NCBI RefSeq assembly: GCF_014898055.3
Contig: NW_023605083.1
Location: 63,776,228 to 63,840,227 of the forward strand
DNA: 64,000 nt
Direction: 5' to 3'
Source: Talpa occidentalis
Taxonomy: Eukaryota > Chordata > Mammalia > Eulipotyphla > Talpidae
A program made the translations under genes and the position numbers. A model generated the notes under the pieces. It was not told the DNA's origin, ran no database searches, and saw only the letters and a program-made list of their open reading frames with translations. Below, piece by piece: positions 1-10,820 of this stretch; the first letter of the stretch is position 1; each line of letters opens with the position of its first letter.

Positions 1-310
1 GATCGTTGATTATTTTTCCCTTATCATTGTTTTCCTTTATGACTTCTGTCAGTTTTTTAATCACGGCAATTTTAAATTCTCTTTCTGGAAGGCTCAGAAA
101 TTCTTCCAAGTTATTGTCTTTGCAATCTGGGGGCTGGCTTTCTTTTTGTGGTGTGCTTTTTCTCTGGAGAGTTGCTAGGTTGCGTGTGGTTCTTCTCCTC
201 CCTACTGTCTGTTTTCTAATTTGCCGTATGCGTTGGGACACTGTGTTGTTGGGACTGGCCGGCATCTTGGGTGGGCTTCTCTGTTCCCCTCTGGTTCTTC
301 CAGGAGTCAT
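1..310 (-). CDS. L1 ORF1p, N-terminal part (runs off window)
   Basis: On the minus strand a frame is open from an ATG at 310 (in-frame TGA just before it) to the window edge, about 103 codons. A second in-frame ATG at 265 has a better context (A at -3) and may be the true start. The N-terminus is very basic (SQRIRQIRKQTVGRRRTTRN). It is followed by LEEFLSLPEREFKIAVIKKL, which I recognise as the start of the ORF1p coiled-coil region. ORF1p is the RNA-binding trimeric chaperone needed for L1 retrotransposition. No frameshift or stop is seen, which suggests a young copy. The RRM and C-terminal domains are outside the window. Confidence 0.75.
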   Translation of the reverse strand, partial: MTPGRTRGEQRSPPKMPASPNNTVSQRIRQIRKQTVGRRRTTRNLATLQRKSTPQKESQPPDCKDNNLEEFLSLPEREFKIAVIKKLTEVIKENNDKGKIIND

Positions 311-324
311 CTGTCAGTTTCAAG

Positions 325-700
325 CAGCCTTTAATGGAGAAAGGTCCCTGTTCTAAAATGCCGATGTGGGGACACACTCCCCTGTGCGCCTGGTCTGCCC
401 CGGCGGTGGGTTCCTGCTCCCCTCTGGGCTTGGACTGCAGGCCAGAGGGGGTCTGGCGTGGGCGAACTTCCCCCGCTCACCTCTGGCTCCTGAGGAAGCC
501 TTCTGCAGGTAGTCTTTACTGAAGAAATGTCCCTGTTCTAAAATGGTGATGTGGGACACACTCCCTGCGCGTCTGGTCTCAGGCACACTCTTCTGCGTGC
601 CTGGTCTGCCCCGGCTGTGGGTGCTCGCTCTCCCTGTGGGCTCAGAAGGAGCCAGGTGTGGGCTAACTCCCCAGCTGGCCACTAGCTCCTTCAGTAGCCT
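325..700 (-). repeat. Two 185-bp tandem units in the L1 5' UTR
   Basis: The string tccctgttctaaaatg occurs at 345-360 and again at 530-545, each followed by a diverged gatgtgg(g)gacacactccc and a CTGGTCTGCCCCGG block. The units are imperfect copies with a period of about 185 bp. Tandem 5' UTR monomers are known from some mammalian L1 lineages, where they act as promoter units. Confidence 0.65.
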
Positions 701-1350
701 GTGCTGGGGTCAAGTCGCTAGGTGGCGCCAGAGATCTCTCCTAGAGCCCTTGGGGAGCTGATTTTCCACCCCGTGGGACAGGGAGCAGAGCGGGGATGGT
801 AGGGTACACCTCAACGGCTTTGGGGTGCTGTGTCTGCCTTGTGCCCCACCGTCGTGGGGAACCCACGCCCCTAATTTCGTGCCCCGGGTCTCAGTTCCAA
901 AGCCCTCAGTTCCAGGACGCGGGCTGTAGCCCAGATCAGTGGCGCGGGAATGGCGCCTTTTGAATCCCGCTCCCCTGCCTGGGCGCCTTGTTCCTGCTCA
1001 CTCAGGGAGGGCCTCCGCCGTCTCCCCGCAAGCCTAGGTCGCAGGCGCGGGGACCTGGGCAGCTGCGATCCGGTCTGGATCCGCGCCACTTTCCGCGCAA
1101 GCTTACCGGGCGGCCGGGGCTGTGTGCTGGTGCTGGTCTCCTCCTGGGGGGCGGGGCTTTCTTTAATGGCGCCTGGAGCTCACCTCCGCGGCGGATCCTG
1201 CAGGGTTCGCCTCAGCTCCCGTTCACGGGGTGTGGTGGCTGCAATAGTTCCTTTCCACTCACAGTCCCGCTTGCTGTGTCCGTTTTTCTTGTTGGCCGTT
1301 TTGGTTTGTTGTTTCCTCCTCTCTGCCGGTCGGAGAGTGCCCAAAACATT

Positions 1351-2925
1351 TCTCTTTGTCAATTTCTATATCCATTTTATGTCAATTTCTTTGCCAATTT
1401 CTACATCAGTGATTAAAAACCACTGTAGCTATTTCAGACCGAGGGACTATGTAGGGTATGAGTTGCATCAGTGATGGAAAATGTGAGAAGTCAAATGGGA
1501 TGGTGAGCTACCCCAGAGAGAAGCAACACCAGGAAACTGCTGTTACCTTATGGCTGGAGGGTCAGTGGGAGGAGGTGATGTTAGCAGAATCCAGGAGCTA
1601 GAACCCTGTTCGGGCTGTTCAACAAAGGCTGGAACTAGAGAGTGACCCTGGAGAGGAAGCAGCTGCCTCCAGGGACACCCTGAACCAGAGAGGATGAGCT
1701 TGGGTTGGGGAGAAACTCCCTGGTTTTCCTGTGCCTTCCTGCTGTAGGGGCTTTCATTATCTCTCCCACTGGCTAAACCATATTCCTTAGTGGACATGTG
1801 ACCCTAACAGAGCCAAACAGACTTACCTAAAACTTGCTTAGATGCATCCTGGGGGAAAGAATCTTGCTATTAGATTGTGAAACTGCTGGAGACTAAAGCC
1901 AGAGGGGATGGTAATGCTGGAGAGGAAGAGGGAAAATGCCCTGAAGAGCGCTTGAATCCTGGATCCACCTGTGCCTGAAGCTGGCACTGCTTCCTGGGAT
2001 ACAGAACATCTTGAATTCCATTTTGTTTACACTTTCAATTTGATTTGCCACCTAAAACTAAAAAAAGTGACCAATACATTGAGAGAGCAACACAGGTGGG
2101 AGGCAAATGTGAGCAGGAAGTGGCAAGATGGCAAGGATGCAGTTTGAAGAACTCAGGACAGGGGTTGCCTGAACTCTGTCGTTGAAGACCCACTCAAACT
2201 TCAAGGCTTGGCACCAGTGGTGCCTCTGAGAAGCTCTTCTTTATTATATGGATGTGTGGCCCCAGTAGATCCAAACAGAGATCGGATTGGAGGGTGCGGA
2301 GGTTGAGGTCAGCAGTTAGACAGAATAGATATTGACAATCAAATGGAATGCAGGAGGTCATGGCAGCTTGGTAGTATGTGGGGTGGTAGCTTTGGGGGAA
2401 AACAGGGTTGAGGAAAAGCATTTGGGATGGGGGGATTGAGTGTTGATGGAAGTTACAGGGAAGGAAGCAGATTTTCCATGTTAAAATGAGAACATAGTAA
2501 CAGCTTGGCACATTTACATTTGAGCCACTGGGTTTGTTTACTAGATAGTAGGGGGTCATATGCTATCTCCTTCTCTCTTGCCCTACATAATTCCTCATTT
2601 TGGCTGCCTGAACAGGGACCAAGAATAATTGTGTGTGGGAGGGGGGACATAAGGGAGACATGGTCAAGGGCCAGAGAAAGATGCACAAAGGGTGTCTCTG
2701 GATTCCCATTTGAGAAAAGAAAGGTACCAAGGCAGGAAAAGCACATGGCGTGTTCGAGAAGCAAAGTGCGGGCACTTTTCAAAACCTGCCTCTCTTGAGC
2801 ATCTGCTTGCATGCCTGACTGCTAGACGCTGCGGACGTTGAGAACAATTTAAAATAAAGTCCCTCCCTTGAGAGGTTCATAGTCCGGAAGGAGAGAGACA
2901 CACAGATGGCTGCAGAAGCATATGA
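1351..2925. other. Intronic sequence without a recognised feature
   Basis: There is no convincing coding pattern, splice-flanked exon or repeat family that I can name here. The short reading frames are low-complexity or unconserved in appearance. Confidence 0.5.
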
Positions 2926-2929
2926 AACG

Positions 2930-3065
2930 CTAAATAATGTTTACCAGCTCTGCGGCCCTGGGCTAGTGTCTTCGCGTCATGCCTCAGTGTTTCCCTGTCT
3001 AAACTTGGGATTATTCAGCTGGGCTGTTCTGAAGAGCGAGTGTTTAGTGTCTGACACACAGCAAG
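2930..3065 (+). mobile_element. MIR SINE fragment
   Basis: Diverged match to the MIR 3' half: gccctgggctagtgtcttc, then gcctcagtgtttccctgtctaaacttggga, then a degenerate cctggcacacagtaag-like end. Confidence 0.55.
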
Positions 3066-4540
3066 TCTTGTGAAAGGCTAGATGATATAATTGCCTTAGA
3101 AGCAGACCCCTGTAGTTTATTGGAGAGGTGAAGGAAAGAGGGAGAGGGACAGGACGGGACAGGAAGGCAGGAGGTTACAAGCCGCTGTCCAGGAGCGTAG
3201 CAGGAGCTTTTTCCTACTGGGGACCCTGAGGGCTGGATGCAACACACAGCTCGGCGTCCCCACCCTGGGTGAGGCAGCTGGGTCTCTCAGCAGCAACCCT
3301 TGTCAGATTTGGTTGAGCACTGTTTGAGAGGTGTGTGGGCAGTAGCCCCCAAGCCCTCTCCAGCTTGCTCCATGGGTGGGCAAAGTAGCTCCAAAACACA
3401 GCGGAAGCAGCCTGGCCAAGAAATGCAGGTGCTGTCAGTGGGCAGCCAGACCAGTGGGCACTGAGCGGGTTAGTGTGGGGTCTGGGTGGGGCACCCATGG
3501 CATCTACCACAGTTATTATGAAAATAACAAATAGGAAATGAGTAAGGCAGGGCCATGGTTAGCAGGGTGTTGGCTTTTCCAAATGAGATGATACTGGAGT
3601 TGGAGAGTGAAGTAGATGTTTTATAAATGGACAGAGGAAGGAAGAGTAATTCAAGAGAAAAACCAACCTGCGTCAAAGCTTAACAATTTCAGTTTGCACC
3701 TGTGGCTTGTGGGGGTTGGTGAGCGGTGCCTGGTGCCTGGAGAGCAGGTAAAGGGCAGACTGTGGTCTGTAGAGGCTGACTGGGCTTTGTCTCAAACCCG
3801 CAGGGAGCCGGTTGTGTTTTAAGCAGGGAGTGCAGGGCCATATTTGTGGTTAGGAGAGGTCCTGTGACCTAGTAACTCCCCAGCTGGGATCAGGTGGGTG
3901 GAACCAAGAGGCAGGGAGACCTGGGAAAAGGCTATTGAAGAAGAAGGGGGCAAAGGGGGCAGTCTTCAGATGGACTTTGACTCACTGGACTCAGAGTGTG
4001 TGTGTATTGGTCAGGAGTTTCATTTGCAAATACTAGAAATCCAGCTCACGATAAGTCAAACAAAAATGATGAATCATTAGACTCACTTTAACCACAGGCC
4101 AGAGCAGGAACCATCAGTCTGCATGCTGCTGGCGGTCAGTCTCCTTCTCTTAGGTCCGCTTCATCCTTGTGGGAGGAATTGGGGCAACTGGCAGCTCTTT
4201 TCCTTCACCTTTCCTAGTTCCTTCTCCAGATAGGGAATGACTCTCTCTTCCCAAGGGAAAAAAATCTCAAGGTGCAGGTCACGTACCAGTCCTTCGACCA
4301 GTCAAATGGGCCTGGAGACTGAGGTACTGTGATTGGCCCAACATGACCCAAAGTTTCAACTTGGGCTAATTTACACTGGCTGGGAGAGGGGCCTGAAAAG
4401 GTGAGGCTCTCTCCTTCCAGCTCAAGGTCCCAGAATCAGCCACGAGAGGTGCCTGCCAGACAAGAGATCACTACAGGGGAGACTCCTGGGTTACTTGCTT
4501 TAGGGAGAGAATGAATGATAATGGTAAAAATAAACTAGAA
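3066..4540. other. Intronic sequence without a recognised feature
   Basis: No nameable repeat or exon seen. Several purine-rich stretches are present but show no periodicity. Confidence 0.45.
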
Positions 4541-4544
4541 ACAG

Positions 4545-4812
4545 GGGCCTCCCTGGTGGTGCAACGGGTTCAGTCTTGGCACTGTGACGCTATCTGCAGA
4601 CTACCACTATCCCCTGCTAGGAAGCTGACCCATAGGGTGCAGCAGACCTCTCCTGCCTCGCCCACTGCTCCCCTCAGCAGTGTATTTTGGTTAGTCTGCC
4701 TGTTCTGCTCCCCACTCTGTCTCTGGTGAATCTTCTCACCCATCCCCACACCTCTGGCCTACACCCCAGTTCTTGTATGCATAAATAAACAAATCTTTAA
4801 AAAAATAAATAA
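4545..4812 (+). mobile_element. tRNA-Glu-derived SINE, type A
   Basis: First copy of the main SINE family of the window. The head ggcctccctggtggtgcaa resembles tRNA-Glu with a Pol III box A. The body includes gcagcagacctctcctgcctcgccc, a ctcccctcagcagtgta block and ccactctgtctctggtgaat. The 3' end is cttgtatgcataaataaa plus an A-rich tail. Box B is badly eroded in this copy. Confidence 0.85.
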
Positions 4813-4849
4813 GTACAGTCAGGTCAAAAATTAAAGTCTAGATTTTCTA

Positions 4850-5275
4850 AGGTATATATGCTTTAAAAATTCATATACCATAAAACCCATTTTTTAAAAT
4901 TATATAGTGTAAGGGTTTTTATTATTTTTCCAAGTTTGTGCAACCTTCACCATTATCTAATTGCAGAACATTTTCTTCACCCCCAAAAGTCTCCTTATAC
5001 CCATTGGCAGACACTCCATTTCCCTACTCCTAGCCCATGGCAATCACTAATGAGCTTTCTGTGTCTGATTTTTCCATTTTTGGACATTTCATCAAAATGA
5101 AATCATAATGTGTGGCCTTTTGTGCCTGTTTTACTTACCTGTATGTTTTCTAGTTTCATCCACATTGTAGTTATACCTGTATTCATTTTTATGGGTAAAT
5201 AATATTCCATTGTGTGGATAATACCTTTTGTTTATCCATTCATCAATTGATGAATATTTGGGTTATATCCTCAGC
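4850..5275 (-). mobile_element. Old L1 3' end fragment
   Basis: Reads as the antisense of an old mammalian L1 end: cataccataaaacccatttt, the caaccttcaccattatctaattgcagaac block, aaatgaaatcataatgtgtggcc, and aatattccattgtgtgg near the end of ORF2. Confidence 0.75.
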
Positions 5276-5468
5276 ATATATACTTAAAAGATTTTAAATA
5301 CAATATAATTTCTGCAATAATTTTTGACATTTGAGGTTAGCAATAATTTTAGATATCAATATACAGTAAGATGACAATACAATGATTTTTGAAAAAATAT
5401 CTCAACCATTTTTAGTGCTTTAGTGTTAAATGCATTTATATTGTTTTGGAACAGATCTGTATAACTTT

Positions 5469-5732
5469 TTTTTTAACATTTATTTATTTATGCATACAAG
5501 AACTGGGGTACAGGCCAGAGGTGTGGGAGGTAAGAGGATTCACCAGAGACCGAGTGGGGAACAGAACAGGCAGATAGACTGATGTACACTGCTGAGGGGA
5601 GCAGTGGGCGAGTCAGGAGAGGTCTGCTGCAGCATATAGGTAGCTCCCTGGCTGGGGATCGAACTCGCGCTGTAGAGGCTGTGGACAACTTCACAGCGCT
5701 GTGCTCAACCCCTTGCGCCACCAGGGAGGCCC
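5469..5732 (-). mobile_element. tRNA-Glu SINE, type A
   Basis: Complete copy in reverse orientation, from an oligo-T start to gccaccagggaggcc. It is flanked by the imperfect duplication ctgta(t/g)aacttttt at about 5457 and 5732. Confidence 0.9.
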
Positions 5733-5782
5733 TGTAGAACTTTTTAACCTTGCAAAACTGCAAAGCTGAAACTACACTTAAA

Positions 5783-6060
5783 AAAAAAATATTTATTTAT
5801 TTTAAGATTTATTTACTTATACAGGAACTGGGATACAGGCCAGAGGCACGGGAGGGTGAGAGAATTCACCAGAGACAGAGCGGGGAGCAGAACAGGCAGA
5901 TGGACCAAAAACACTGCTGAGGGGAGAAGTGGGCGAGACAGGAGAGGTCTGCCGCGTCATGTGGGAATCTCCCTAGCTGGCTGGGAATCGAAACCCTGCT
6001 GTAGAGGCTGAGGACAGCTTCACAGCACTGCACTGCACTCAACCCGCTGCCGGGGAGGCC
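5783..6060 (-). mobile_element. tRNA-Glu SINE, type A
   Basis: Complete reverse copy. The target-site duplication ctgaaacta(c/t)acttaaa is at 5766-5782 and 6061-6077. Confidence 0.9.
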
Positions 6061-6087
6061 CTGAAACTATACTTAAAGTTAGTTTCC

Positions 6088-6371
6088 TTTTTTTTTTTTT
6101 TTTTTTAAAGATTTATTTATTTACGCATATGAGAGCTGGGGTACAGGCCAGAGGTGTGTGTGTGGGGGTGAGGATTCACCAGAGACAGAGTGGGAAACAA
6201 CAGGCAGACTGACCGCAGTACACTGCTGAGGGGAGCAGTGGGTGAGTCAGGAGAGGTCTGTTGGGCCATGTAAGTTGCTCCCTGGCTGGCTGGGGATTGA
6301 ACTCGTGTTGCAGTGGCTGCGGACAGCTTCATAGTTTGTGTTTTAACCCCTTGAGCCTGCAGGGAGGCCCC
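6088..6371 (-). mobile_element. tRNA-Glu SINE, type A
   Basis: Complete reverse copy directly following the previous one. The duplication (c/t)taaagttagtttc lies at about 6071 and 6372, so its left target copy overlaps the right target copy of the preceding SINE. Confidence 0.9.
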
Positions 6372-7774
6372 CTAAAGTTAGTTTCTTACCAATATTTAGA
6401 AACCATATTATGTTAACACTTGAAGAATGAAAATGATTTAATTCTGCAGAACTTGATGACTTCTCTGCATTATGTGCTGTATAAGGCAATATATTCCCTG
6501 GTAATTAAGATATCTACATTCTGGAATTGGCATTGGCCTAACACAGGTCAAGTCTTGGAAATTCAGGTAAGTGAGCAATCTTACTGTAAGTAGTGTAAAA
6601 ATGTTTGTGTAATAGATGTCTTATTGTGAAAATAGACCCCTAGAGCTTCTTTAGAGCTATTTATTTAGGGCAAAGGTATGCTCTAAAGGATTGGGCTGTT
6701 TTCCTGCTGGCATCAGCATCTATGCTGCAGAAATGCAGCATCACAGCCTTTGTCTTCTCTGTCTGGTCAAGCAAATCTTGTTTATTTCATGACTTGCATC
6801 AGCAGTTGTGAAGGGCACTTGGATTTTTTATTCATTTTTCAAAGATTTATATGGGTCTATCATGTGCCAGGACTGGGGGAGATGTAGATGAACGACAGGA
6901 TGGCAACTTTCAGGACTCCAGGAAGGAAGGCAGAGGAGTACTAGTGAATGATTGCAGCTCACCGTGATGATGGGGGGATACACAGAAAGCAAGGAGACTC
7001 ACCAGAGTGATTTCTTTGACTTAATTTCTAGAGAGTGTGTCTGAAGGAGACCCTTAGTTACCTACTATAGGTAACAACTACATTTTGTCATTTAAATTAA
7101 TGGCCAATGTTGGGCTTTCAGTGAGGATTTGAATAATTGTTTTCTGGTTTGATGGTAATGGGAAATTCCTCACTGCTTTCCAGCCCTTAGATTTTATTGA
7201 GCATATGTTAAGCTGATGAATGCTCTTTACCAGCATTTCCAAGACTGACTACACAGCTTGTGGGGCCCAGTTGAAAATTTATTAAGGGGCCCCCTGTTGA
7301 AAATTTATTAAGAATTTCAAGCACAGCATTCAATCTATTGTGGACTTTATGAACATGAGATTCCCTGTGATTGCTCAAGAAGCTGGCCCCAAGTATCCGC
7401 TTGGGAGGTACTGGTCTCTAGGTTCTCTTAAAATCCTTTTATCAACTTGGAGTTCTAGGTCTGAATGGGTTCCATTCTCTGGGTATGCTTACCATGAGTT
7501 GGGGTCCCCAGGAGTTGCTTCTCCAGCGTGGGTTGAATGTGGAATAAAACTACTCCATCCCATCAACCATAGCCCATCCCAACATTTCCTGTTTCTAGAA
7601 AAATCTAATGCTGCTTCTTCTATGCCCATCTTTTCATTAGCAACAGAGGCGTGGGACTGCTTTTCCTTTCTCTAACTGTTTCTTCTACTCTTCCTTTTGT
7701 TTTGCTCTCTTCCACATTGAGGGTGTCCAGCAACACACCCTTAGTTATTCTCCCCTGCACCTAGAGATAATAGT
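6372..7774. other. Intronic sequence; short direct repeat at 7270-7315
   Basis: No exon or named repeat recognised. A gttgaaaatttattaag motif is repeated within about 40 bases near 7271 and 7299, next to ggggccc strings. It may be part of an old DNA transposon, but I cannot name it. Confidence 0.4.
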
Positions 7775-8025
7775 CATGTGTGTTTGTAATCATTGCTGGC
7801 ATTTATGGAGCACTTACTTTGGGAATTTTATTGCATGATTTCAGTACCCTTCCTCATGACGTAGTTACTGTCTCATTCCCCTTTAATAGCAGGGGAAATA
7901 CAGGTGTTGACAGGTGAAGTAATTTGTCACAGAGTTGAAGAGAGCGAGGCTGGGATTTGAACTGGGTCTGTTGGATTTCAGAACCTACTTTCTTAACTGC
8001 CATTACTGCTACAGAATATGAATCC
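7775..8025 (-). mobile_element. MIR SINE
   Basis: Near full-length diverged MIR in reverse: atttatggagcacttactttgg, aatagcaggggaaatacagg, gtcacagagttgaagagagcgaggctgggatttgaactgggt. Confidence 0.7.
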
Positions 8026-8054
8026 TGTTCCAAACTTCTCTCCCCTCCCTTTTT

Positions 8055-8321
8055 AAAAAAGATTTATTTATTTATGCATACAAGAACTGGGGTACAGGCC
8101 AGAGGTGTGTGTGGGGGTGTGAGAGGATTCACCAGAGACAGAGTGGGAAACAAAACAGGCAGATAGACTGAAATACACTGCTGAGGGGAGCAGCGGGCGA
8201 GTCAGGAGAGGTCTGCTGTGCCATGTGGGTCCCCTCCCTGGCCCAGCATCGAACTTGTGCTTCAATAATTGCAGATAGCTTCATAGGCTGCGTCTTAACT
8301 CCTTGCTCTACCAGGGAGGGC
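8055..8321 (-). mobile_element. tRNA-Glu SINE, type A
   Basis: Complete reverse copy, from aaaaagatttatttatttatgc to ctaccagggagggcc. Imperfect duplications of ctctc(c/g)cctcccttttta flank it at about 8038 and 8323. Confidence 0.9.
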
Positions 8322-8734
8322 CCTCTCGCTCCCTTTTTTAAGCACTTAACCTTCATCAGGCCTTGTATGTTGCATTTCTTATACAAAATACAGTCTTCTG
8401 CCAAGGGGGAATTAAACCAACCTCCGTTGCATCTTAACCTATCTCTCATCCCTCATTTAGCATTCTAGTCTTTTCAGCCCCATCCTCCTCACCCACCACA
8501 CCCGTCTCCCTTGTTAGAGAGTCTCCTAAGGCTCACTGCTTTCTGCTGCTCTCCCTGTCACTGCCAGGCTCCTCGGATGAGCGGTCTTTGTGCACAGCTA
8601 CCATCTGCCTTGCCATCTGCCTCCTCGCACTGCAGCGCCAAGCCCTCATGTCCGGGCCTGCCCCTACCACTCACTGCTCATGGAGATCTGCTGTGACTGT
8701 CTGCTGCCCAGGCCTTGAGAGACCATCTACCCCA

Positions 8735-8860
8735 GGAATTTTTTCAGTTGAGGAAACTGGCCAGAGAGAGAGCTATGGGTCACCCGGCTACTTGGTGGTG
8801 GAGCTGAGGTTAGAACCCAGATCTCCAGACCTCTAGTTTAATGCCCGTTTTCCTTGACTG
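8735..8860 (-). mobile_element. MIR SINE fragment
   Basis: Pattern tgaggaaactggccagagagag ... gtggagctgaggttagaacccagatctccagacctct is typical of antisense MIR. Confidence 0.65.
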
Positions 8861-8879
8861 ATCACATTAATCCATTTCC

Positions 8880-9000
8880 TCTCATTGTTTTCCCACTCTT
8901 ATTTCTCAGGGCTTTGCTCTCTTCACTGCTATATTCCCTGCTCCAGTGCCTGGCACATAGTAGGTCTTAATAAGTATTCACTGAATGAATTCTCTCCACT
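8880..9000 (+). mobile_element. L2 LINE 3' end
   Basis: Contains ccagtgcctggcacatagtaggtcttaataagtattcactgaatgaat, the typical 3' end of mammalian L2. Confidence 0.65.
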
Positions 9001-9229
9001 CTTGGCCCTGCTCTGGTCTGCCCTGCATCTCTGGACACTCCTCTTTTCCCTTCTAAGTTCTGTGAGCTCAGCTAGGCACCACCTCTGCATGGCCACTGCT
9101 CCTGTATCAGGGCTCAGGGCTCCCAAATCCTTACTTCCAGCTTAAACTCATCCTTCTAAAAGTTTCTGTGATTCTAACTTTTAGCATCATATTGCTCTGT
9201 GGTGAGAGTGTTTGAAACACACCTTTCTT

Positions 9230-9660
9230 TGCTTTTCCTAAGTCTCCCTTTCCTGCATATGACATCACTGTTCTTTAAGGTCTCTCGGCATTTCCATTGT
9301 CAATATCCTAATCAAGATGTATGATTGATTGCCTAACTGGCTTCTGTACTTTCATCTGGTCAGGTCCCTCCTTCCTCACTCAGTCTATTCTGAACACTGT
9401 AGTCAGAAGCCACCTCCCTGAAGGGAGGTGCATATGTCATCCCATTTTTGGGGACCCCCAGCAACTTACATAGTAATGGTCCAAGTTCTTAATCCAGCCT
9501 TCTGCGATCACCTACCTGTCTTCTCCCCCACTTCCCCCAGGAGGTTATGTCTCTGCCAAATGCTTTGACTCATGAGTGACCTGGCATGTCGTGTGAATTC
9601 TTGCTTGCCCACCTTTGTTAAGCTTGTCTCCTCTGGGTGTGTTTGCCTTTTATTAATGCC
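9230..9660 (+). mobile_element. L2 LINE fragment (diverged)
   Basis: Pyrimidine-rich ordered blocks (cctccttcctcactcagtctattctgaacactg, then ccaagttcttaatccagccttctgcgatcacctacctgtct) match the usual arrangement of L2. Divergence is high. Confidence 0.45.
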
Positions 9661-9667
9661 TTAAGCC

Positions 9668-9825
9668 CTTGCTACTCAAAGTATGATGTGATGGGGGAAC
9701 TGATTAAAAATGCAGAATCTCAGGTCTAATTCCAGACCTCTTGAATCAGAATCTCCATTTTGACATGACCCCTAAGTGATTTGTATGCACATTAAAAGTT
9801 GAGAAGCACTGCTTTAGAACAAGGT
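9668..9825 (+). mobile_element. MER5A-like hAT nonautonomous transposon
   Basis: Blocks aaaaatgcagaatctcaggtc, attccagacctcttgaatcagaatctcc and gtatgcacattaaaagttgagaagcactgct follow the MER5A order. Confidence 0.65.
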
Positions 9826-9839
9826 TAACAGGCTTGGCT

Positions 9840-10163
9840 AAGCATTCACATCATCTGAGGACCTCATAGATGCCTGGATTCCTCCTCAAAAAATTTGGAT
9901 GATGAATCTAGGATGATCCAGGGACCAGTATTTTTTTTATGAATTATTTTATTTTAATGTAATTCTTACATCATTTTTCATTTTTGCATAATGTATGCAT
10001 TTTCATTTTGGTTATATTCCCCATACAATTCCCGCTCCCTTTTTCTGACCCTAATCCCTCTTCTCCTTCCCTGCCCCCCACTGTAGTGTGCAGGGACCAG
10101 TATTTTTTAAGAAAGATTCCAGATAATTCTAATATGCAGCCAAAGTTGAGATCAATTGCCTTA
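9840..10163 (+). mobile_element. Second MER5A-like copy, split by an L1 insertion
   Basis: The left part (cattcacatcatctgaggacctcatagatgcctgg) and the right part (gattccagataattctaatatgcagccaaagttgagatcaattgcc) join into one MER5A-like element if the insert at 9938-10090 is removed. Confidence 0.55.
9938..10090 (-). mobile_element. Severely 5'-truncated L1 (3' UTR only)
   Basis: Antisense L1 3' UTR: cttacatcatttttcatttttgc, tatattccccatacaattcccgc. It resembles the 3' ends at 44515-44703 and 51549-51741. It is flanked by an 18-nt duplication (cagggaccagtatttttt) at 9919 and 10091-10108. Confidence 0.8.
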
Positions 10164-10200
10164 GACGAATTCTGTTTCATCCAAAGAAATTCACCTCAGT

Positions 10201-10471
10201 GGCCTCCCTGGTGGTACAAGGGGTTAAGCGTCAGCACTGTGAAGCAATCCGCAGCTACTGCAGCATGTGTTCAATCCCTGCCCAGGGAGGTGACACACAT
10301 GGTGCAGCAGACCTCTCCTGTCTTGCCCGCTACTCCCCTCCGCAGTGTATTTCAGTAAATCCACCTGTTCTGTCCCCCACTCTGTCTCTGGTGAATTCTC
10401 TTACTCCCGACACCTCTGGCCTGCACCCCAGCTCTTGTATGCATAGATAAATAAACTTTTAACAAAAACAC
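10201..10471 (+). mobile_element. tRNA-Glu SINE, type A
   Basis: Complete copy, ggcctccctggtggtacaagg to the atagataaataaac tail. Duplication aaagaaattcacc(c)tcag at 10183-10199 and 10473-10490. Confidence 0.9.
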
Positions 10472-10639
10472 AAAAGAAATTCACCCTCAGACCTGTGTTA
10501 TCTCCTACTGTATGCTCTAAGTAGAACAGGGGCGCTGTCTGATTTACTTACTGCTATAAATTCAGTGCATGAACAAAGCCTAGGATGGGAGGGTACACAA
10601 GTGTTTGTTGACTCAATAAATGGATATGTGCTAAATGAT

Positions 10640-10820
10640 GTGGTAGCTGGGCATTTGCTGTAATATTTTTAATAGCAAAAGAGCTTAAACGCCCTCCAAT
10701 AGGGAGCTCATTCTCTAAATGATGGTAATTTTTTAAATGCAGTATTAAAAAGAAGGCAGCAACTGAGAATCAACAGTGGCTCCTATAAATAAAACAAGAA
10801 AAAGCACAAGTTATGTGTCA
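10640..10820 (+). mobile_element. Old L1 3' region fragment
   Basis: Diverged L1M-type pattern: tttgctgtaatatttttaatagcaaaag, then ccctccaatagggag. Confidence 0.45.

Larger units (their letters stand above)
1..1350 (-). mobile_element. LINE-1, 5' UTR and start of ORF1 (element continues past left edge)
   Basis: Read on the minus strand, a CpG- and GC-rich leader of about 1 kb is followed by an open L1 ORF1. The leader holds two 185-bp direct repeats. Elements that retain this 5' end are normally full length or nearly so, but the rest lies before base 1 and cannot be judged. The 5' boundary is placed at about 1345, where GC-rich sequence ends before an AT-rich stretch. The exact end is uncertain because the partner target-site duplication is outside the window. 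Confidence 0.75.

Noticed and set aside
900..1250. CpG-rich block as the SNX30 promoter and exon 1
   Set aside because: No frame encodes an SNX30 N-terminus, and the block reads as the L1 5' UTR on the opposite strand, joined to an L1 ORF1.
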